Positions 62,112 to 64,000 of a stretch of 64,000 nucleotides of DNA are shown here, piece by piece. Location of the stretch: assembly GCA_963839955.1 (NCBI GenBank), contig CAWIXB010000001.1, forward strand, positions 1,240,001 to 1,304,000, written 5' to 3'. The notes beneath the pieces are model-generated. The model made no database searches, had not been told where the DNA came from, and saw only the letters and a list, made by a program, of their open reading frames with translations. How positions within the stretch are numbered: the first letter of the stretch is position 1; every line of letters starts with the position of its first letter. The stretch is from CAWIXB01 sp963839955 (GTDB taxonomy: Bacteria; Actinomycetota; Actinomycetes; JACCUZ01). The position numbers were made by a program, and so were the translations under genes.

Positions 62112-64000
62112 TCAGAGCTGGTCCACCGCGGTGACGTGCACGACGGCGTACCCGGCCTCGTCCGACGCAGCCAGGTCGACCTCGGCGCTGATGCCCCAGT
62201 CGTGGTCGCCAGCAGGGTCGTCGAAGATCTGCCGCACCACCCAGGTGGCCGGTGCCTCGTCGACGATGAGCAGCTGCGGTCCGCGGGCGTTGGGTCCGGT
62301 GCCGATCTCGTCGTGCTCGTCGTAGTAGTCGTCGAGCGCCGTGGCCCACTGCTGCGCGTCCCAGCCGTCGTCGGCATCCAGCTCGCCGAGCAGGTCCGGC
62401 CGTCGCAGCGCCGCGAGCTCGACGCGGCGAAAGAGCGCGTTGCGCACGAGCACCCGGAAGGCGCGGGCGTTGGTCGTCACGCCCGCGGGCCGGTCGTCAC
62501 GGAGCACGGGCGCCGCCTCTGCAGCCACTTCCGGCGACACCAGCCGTTCCCACTCGTCGAGCAGGCTGGAGTCGGTCTGGCGTACCGTCTCGCCGAGCCA
62601 CTCGGTGAGGTCGACGATCTCGTCGGTGCGTGCAGAGTCGGGCACGGTCTGGCGCAGCGCCTTGTAGGAGTCGGCGAGGTAGCGCAGCACCAGCCCTTCG
62701 GACCGGGCCAGGCCGTAGAACCCGACGTACTCGACGAACGTCATCGCGCGTTCGAACATGTCACGCGCCACCGACTTGGGCTTCAGCGCGTAGTCGGCCA
62801 CCCACGGGTGCCCGCGGCAGTAGGTCTCGTAGGCGTGCTCGAGCAGCTCGGCGAGCGGCTTCGGGTGGGTCACGTCCTCGAGCAGCTCCATGCGCTCGTC
62901 GTACTCGATGCCCTCGGCCTTCATCGCGGCGACCGCCTCACCCCGCGCCTTGGACCGCTGCGCCGAGATCACCTGGCGCGGGTCCTCCAGGGTCGACTCG
63001 AGCACCGAGAGGACATCGAGCGCGTACGTCGGTGACTCGCTGTCGAGCAGGTCGAGCGCAGCCATCGCGAACGGCGAGAGCGGCTGGTTCAGCGCGAAGT
63101 CCGGCTGCAGGTCGATGGTGAGCCGGACCATGCGGCCGTCGGCCTCCGGCTCGTCGAGACGCTGCACCACACCTCCGGCCAGCAGCGCGCGGTAGATGGC
63201 GATCGCCTCGCGGATGTGGCGCAGCTGGGCCGGCCGGTCCTCGTCGCTCTCCTCGATGAGGTGACGCATCGCGGCGTACGGGTCACCCGGACGCGCGATC
63301 ACGTTGAGCAGCATCGAGTGGCTGACCCTGAGGCTCGAGGTCAGCGGTTCGGGATCGGCCGCGACGAGCCGCTCGAACGTCGGCTCGCCCCAGGACACGA
63401 ATCCCTCCGGCGGCTTCCTCTTCACCAGCTTGCGGCGCTTCTTCGGGTCGTCACCCGCCTTGGCGATGGCCTTCTCGTTCTCGACGACGTGGTCGGGCGC
63501 CTGCACGACGACGGTGCCCGCCGTGTCGAAGCCGGCCCGTCCGGCGCGGCCTGCGATCTGGTGGAACTCGCGCGCCTTGAGGTGCCGCGTGCTCACCCCG
63601 TCGTACTTGCTGAGCGCGCTGATCAGCACCGTGCGGATCGGCACGTTGATGCCGACACCCAGGGTGTCGGTGCCGCAGATCACCTTGAGCAGTCCCGCCT
63701 GCGCCAGCGTCTCGACCAGGCGGCGGTAGCGCGGCAGCATGCCCGCGTGGTGCACACCGATGCCATGGCGGACGAGCCGCGACAGGGTCTTCCCGAACCC
63801 GGCGGTGAAACGGAAGCCAGCGATCATCTCGGCGATCTCGTCGCGCTCCGCGCGGGTGGCGACGTTGACGCTGGTCAGCGCCTGCGCGCGTTCGAGCGCG
63901 GCGACCTGCGTGAAGTGCACGACGTAGACGGGCGCCTGCTTGGTGGCGAGCAGGTCCTCCAGCGTCTCATGTATCGGCGTCTTCGCGTAGTAGTAGGAAA
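62112..64000 (-). CDS. Ski2/Mtr4-like DEAD/DEAH-box RNA helicase, C-terminal part (DUF3516)
   Basis: At least 629 residues are visible and the reading frame stays open to the right edge, so the N-terminal ATPase domain lies outside. The visible part begins in the helicase C domain: VYVVHFTQVAALERAQ, GIGVHHAGMLPRYRRLVE, CGTDTLGVGINVPIRTVLIS and the motif VI region QIAGRAGRAGFDTAGTVVV. After that comes the long DUF3516 region. Actinobacterial helicases of this form are related to eukaryotic Ski2/Mtr4 and probably act in RNA turnover. The product ends VHVTAVDQL at stop 62114-62112. Confidence 0.9.
   Translation of the reverse strand, partial: SYYYAKTPIHETLEDLLATKQAPVYVVHFTQVAALERAQALTSVNVATRAERDEIAEMIAGFRFTAGFGKTLSRLVRHGIGVHHAGMLPRYRRLVETLAQAGLLKVICGTDTLGVGINVPIRTVLISALSKYDGVSTRHLKAREFHQIAGRAGRAGFDTAGTVVVQAPDHVVENEKAIAKAGDDPKKRRKLVKRKPPEGFVSWGEPTFERLVAADPEPLTSSLRVSHSMLLNVIARPGDPYAAMRHLIEESDEDRPAQLRHIREAIAIYRALLAGGVVQRLDEPEADGRMVRLTIDLQPDFALNQPLSPFAMAALDLLDSESPTYALDVLSVLESTLEDPRQVISAQRSKARGEAVAAMKAEGIEYDERMELLEDVTHPKPLAELLEHAYETYCRGHPWVADYALKPKSVARDMFERAMTFVEYVGFYGLARSEGLVLRYLADSYKALRQTVPDSARTDEIVDLTEWLGETVRQTDSSLLDEWERLVSPEVAAEAAPVLRDDRPAGVTTNARAFRVLVRNALFRRVELAALRRPDLLGELDADDGWDAQQWATALDDYYDEHDEIGTGPNARGPQLLIVDEAPATWVVRQIFDDPAGDHDWGISAEVDLAASDEAGYAVVHVTAVDQL

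Overview
This is a very GC-rich, gene-dense window from an actinobacterial chromosome, probably Nocardioidaceae or a near relative. The placement is inferred from lexA next to a divergent LysM protein and upstream of nrdR-nrdJ, the remains of a mycothiol-dependent enzyme, an F420-type PPOX protein, an ECF41-like sigma factor beside its carboxymuconolactone decarboxylase partner, and many GTG starts with 4-nt start/stop overlaps. I see no rRNA, tRNA, CRISPR array, prophage or insertion sequence. Both window edges cut genes: an M15 peptidase on the left and a Ski2-like helicase on the right.

Layout. 0-4.5 kb (minus): a secreted subtilase with a SWAGK-repeat tail, translationally coupled to a membrane GGDEF-EAL protein, then an M15 peptidase. 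4.6-10.5 kb (minus): one glycolate/glyoxylate operon, malate synthase then glycolate oxidase subunits D, E and F. 10.6-12.1 kb: HflX GTPase, followed by a non-coding stretch of about 680 bp with a CCCCCA hexamer tract and a nested inverted-repeat element. 12.8-17.3 kb: DUF4331 protein, TPR protein and NicO-type Ni/Co transporter. 17.3-25.7 kb: S9 peptidase, secreted hypothetical protein, DinG-like helicase, a twice-frameshifted extracellular nuclease and an ATP-dependent DNA ligase. 25.7-36.1 kb: SOS and dNTP-supply genes: lexA and a LysM protein sharing three SOS-like boxes, two secreted-protein genes, then nrdR and a B12-dependent ribonucleotide reductase gene carrying two inteins.

36.2-37.5 kb is a gene graveyard with three juxtaposed broken genes. 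37.5-43.4 kb: MMPL transporter, secreted GH27 alpha-galactosidase, FAD-dependent reductase. 43.4-45.1 kb: folE with an overlapping transaldolase C-terminal fragment, divergent from a cysteine-rich HTH regulator. 45.1-49.1 kb: VOC protein, beta-carbonic anhydrase, CMD protein plus ECF41 sigma factor, FprA reductase. 49.1-54.0 kb: spermidine-synthase-like protein, GAF-EAL phosphodiesterase, alditol oxidase and, divergently, a DUF1338 2-oxoadipate dioxygenase. 54.0-57.9 kb (minus): a tight operon of RtcB RNA ligase, DUF5995 protein, alpha/beta hydrolase and AlkZ-like winged-helix protein. 58-64 kb: PPOX protein, secreted phosphatase-family protein, an ECF sigma/membrane protein pair and the helicase.

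The most noteworthy items are the two inteins, each inserted directly before a catalytic cysteine of ribonucleotide reductase; the nested repeat element after hflX; the transaldolase remnant coupled to folE; and the RtcB-AlkZ-like operon. Most genes are ordinary actinobacterial housekeeping or accessory genes.
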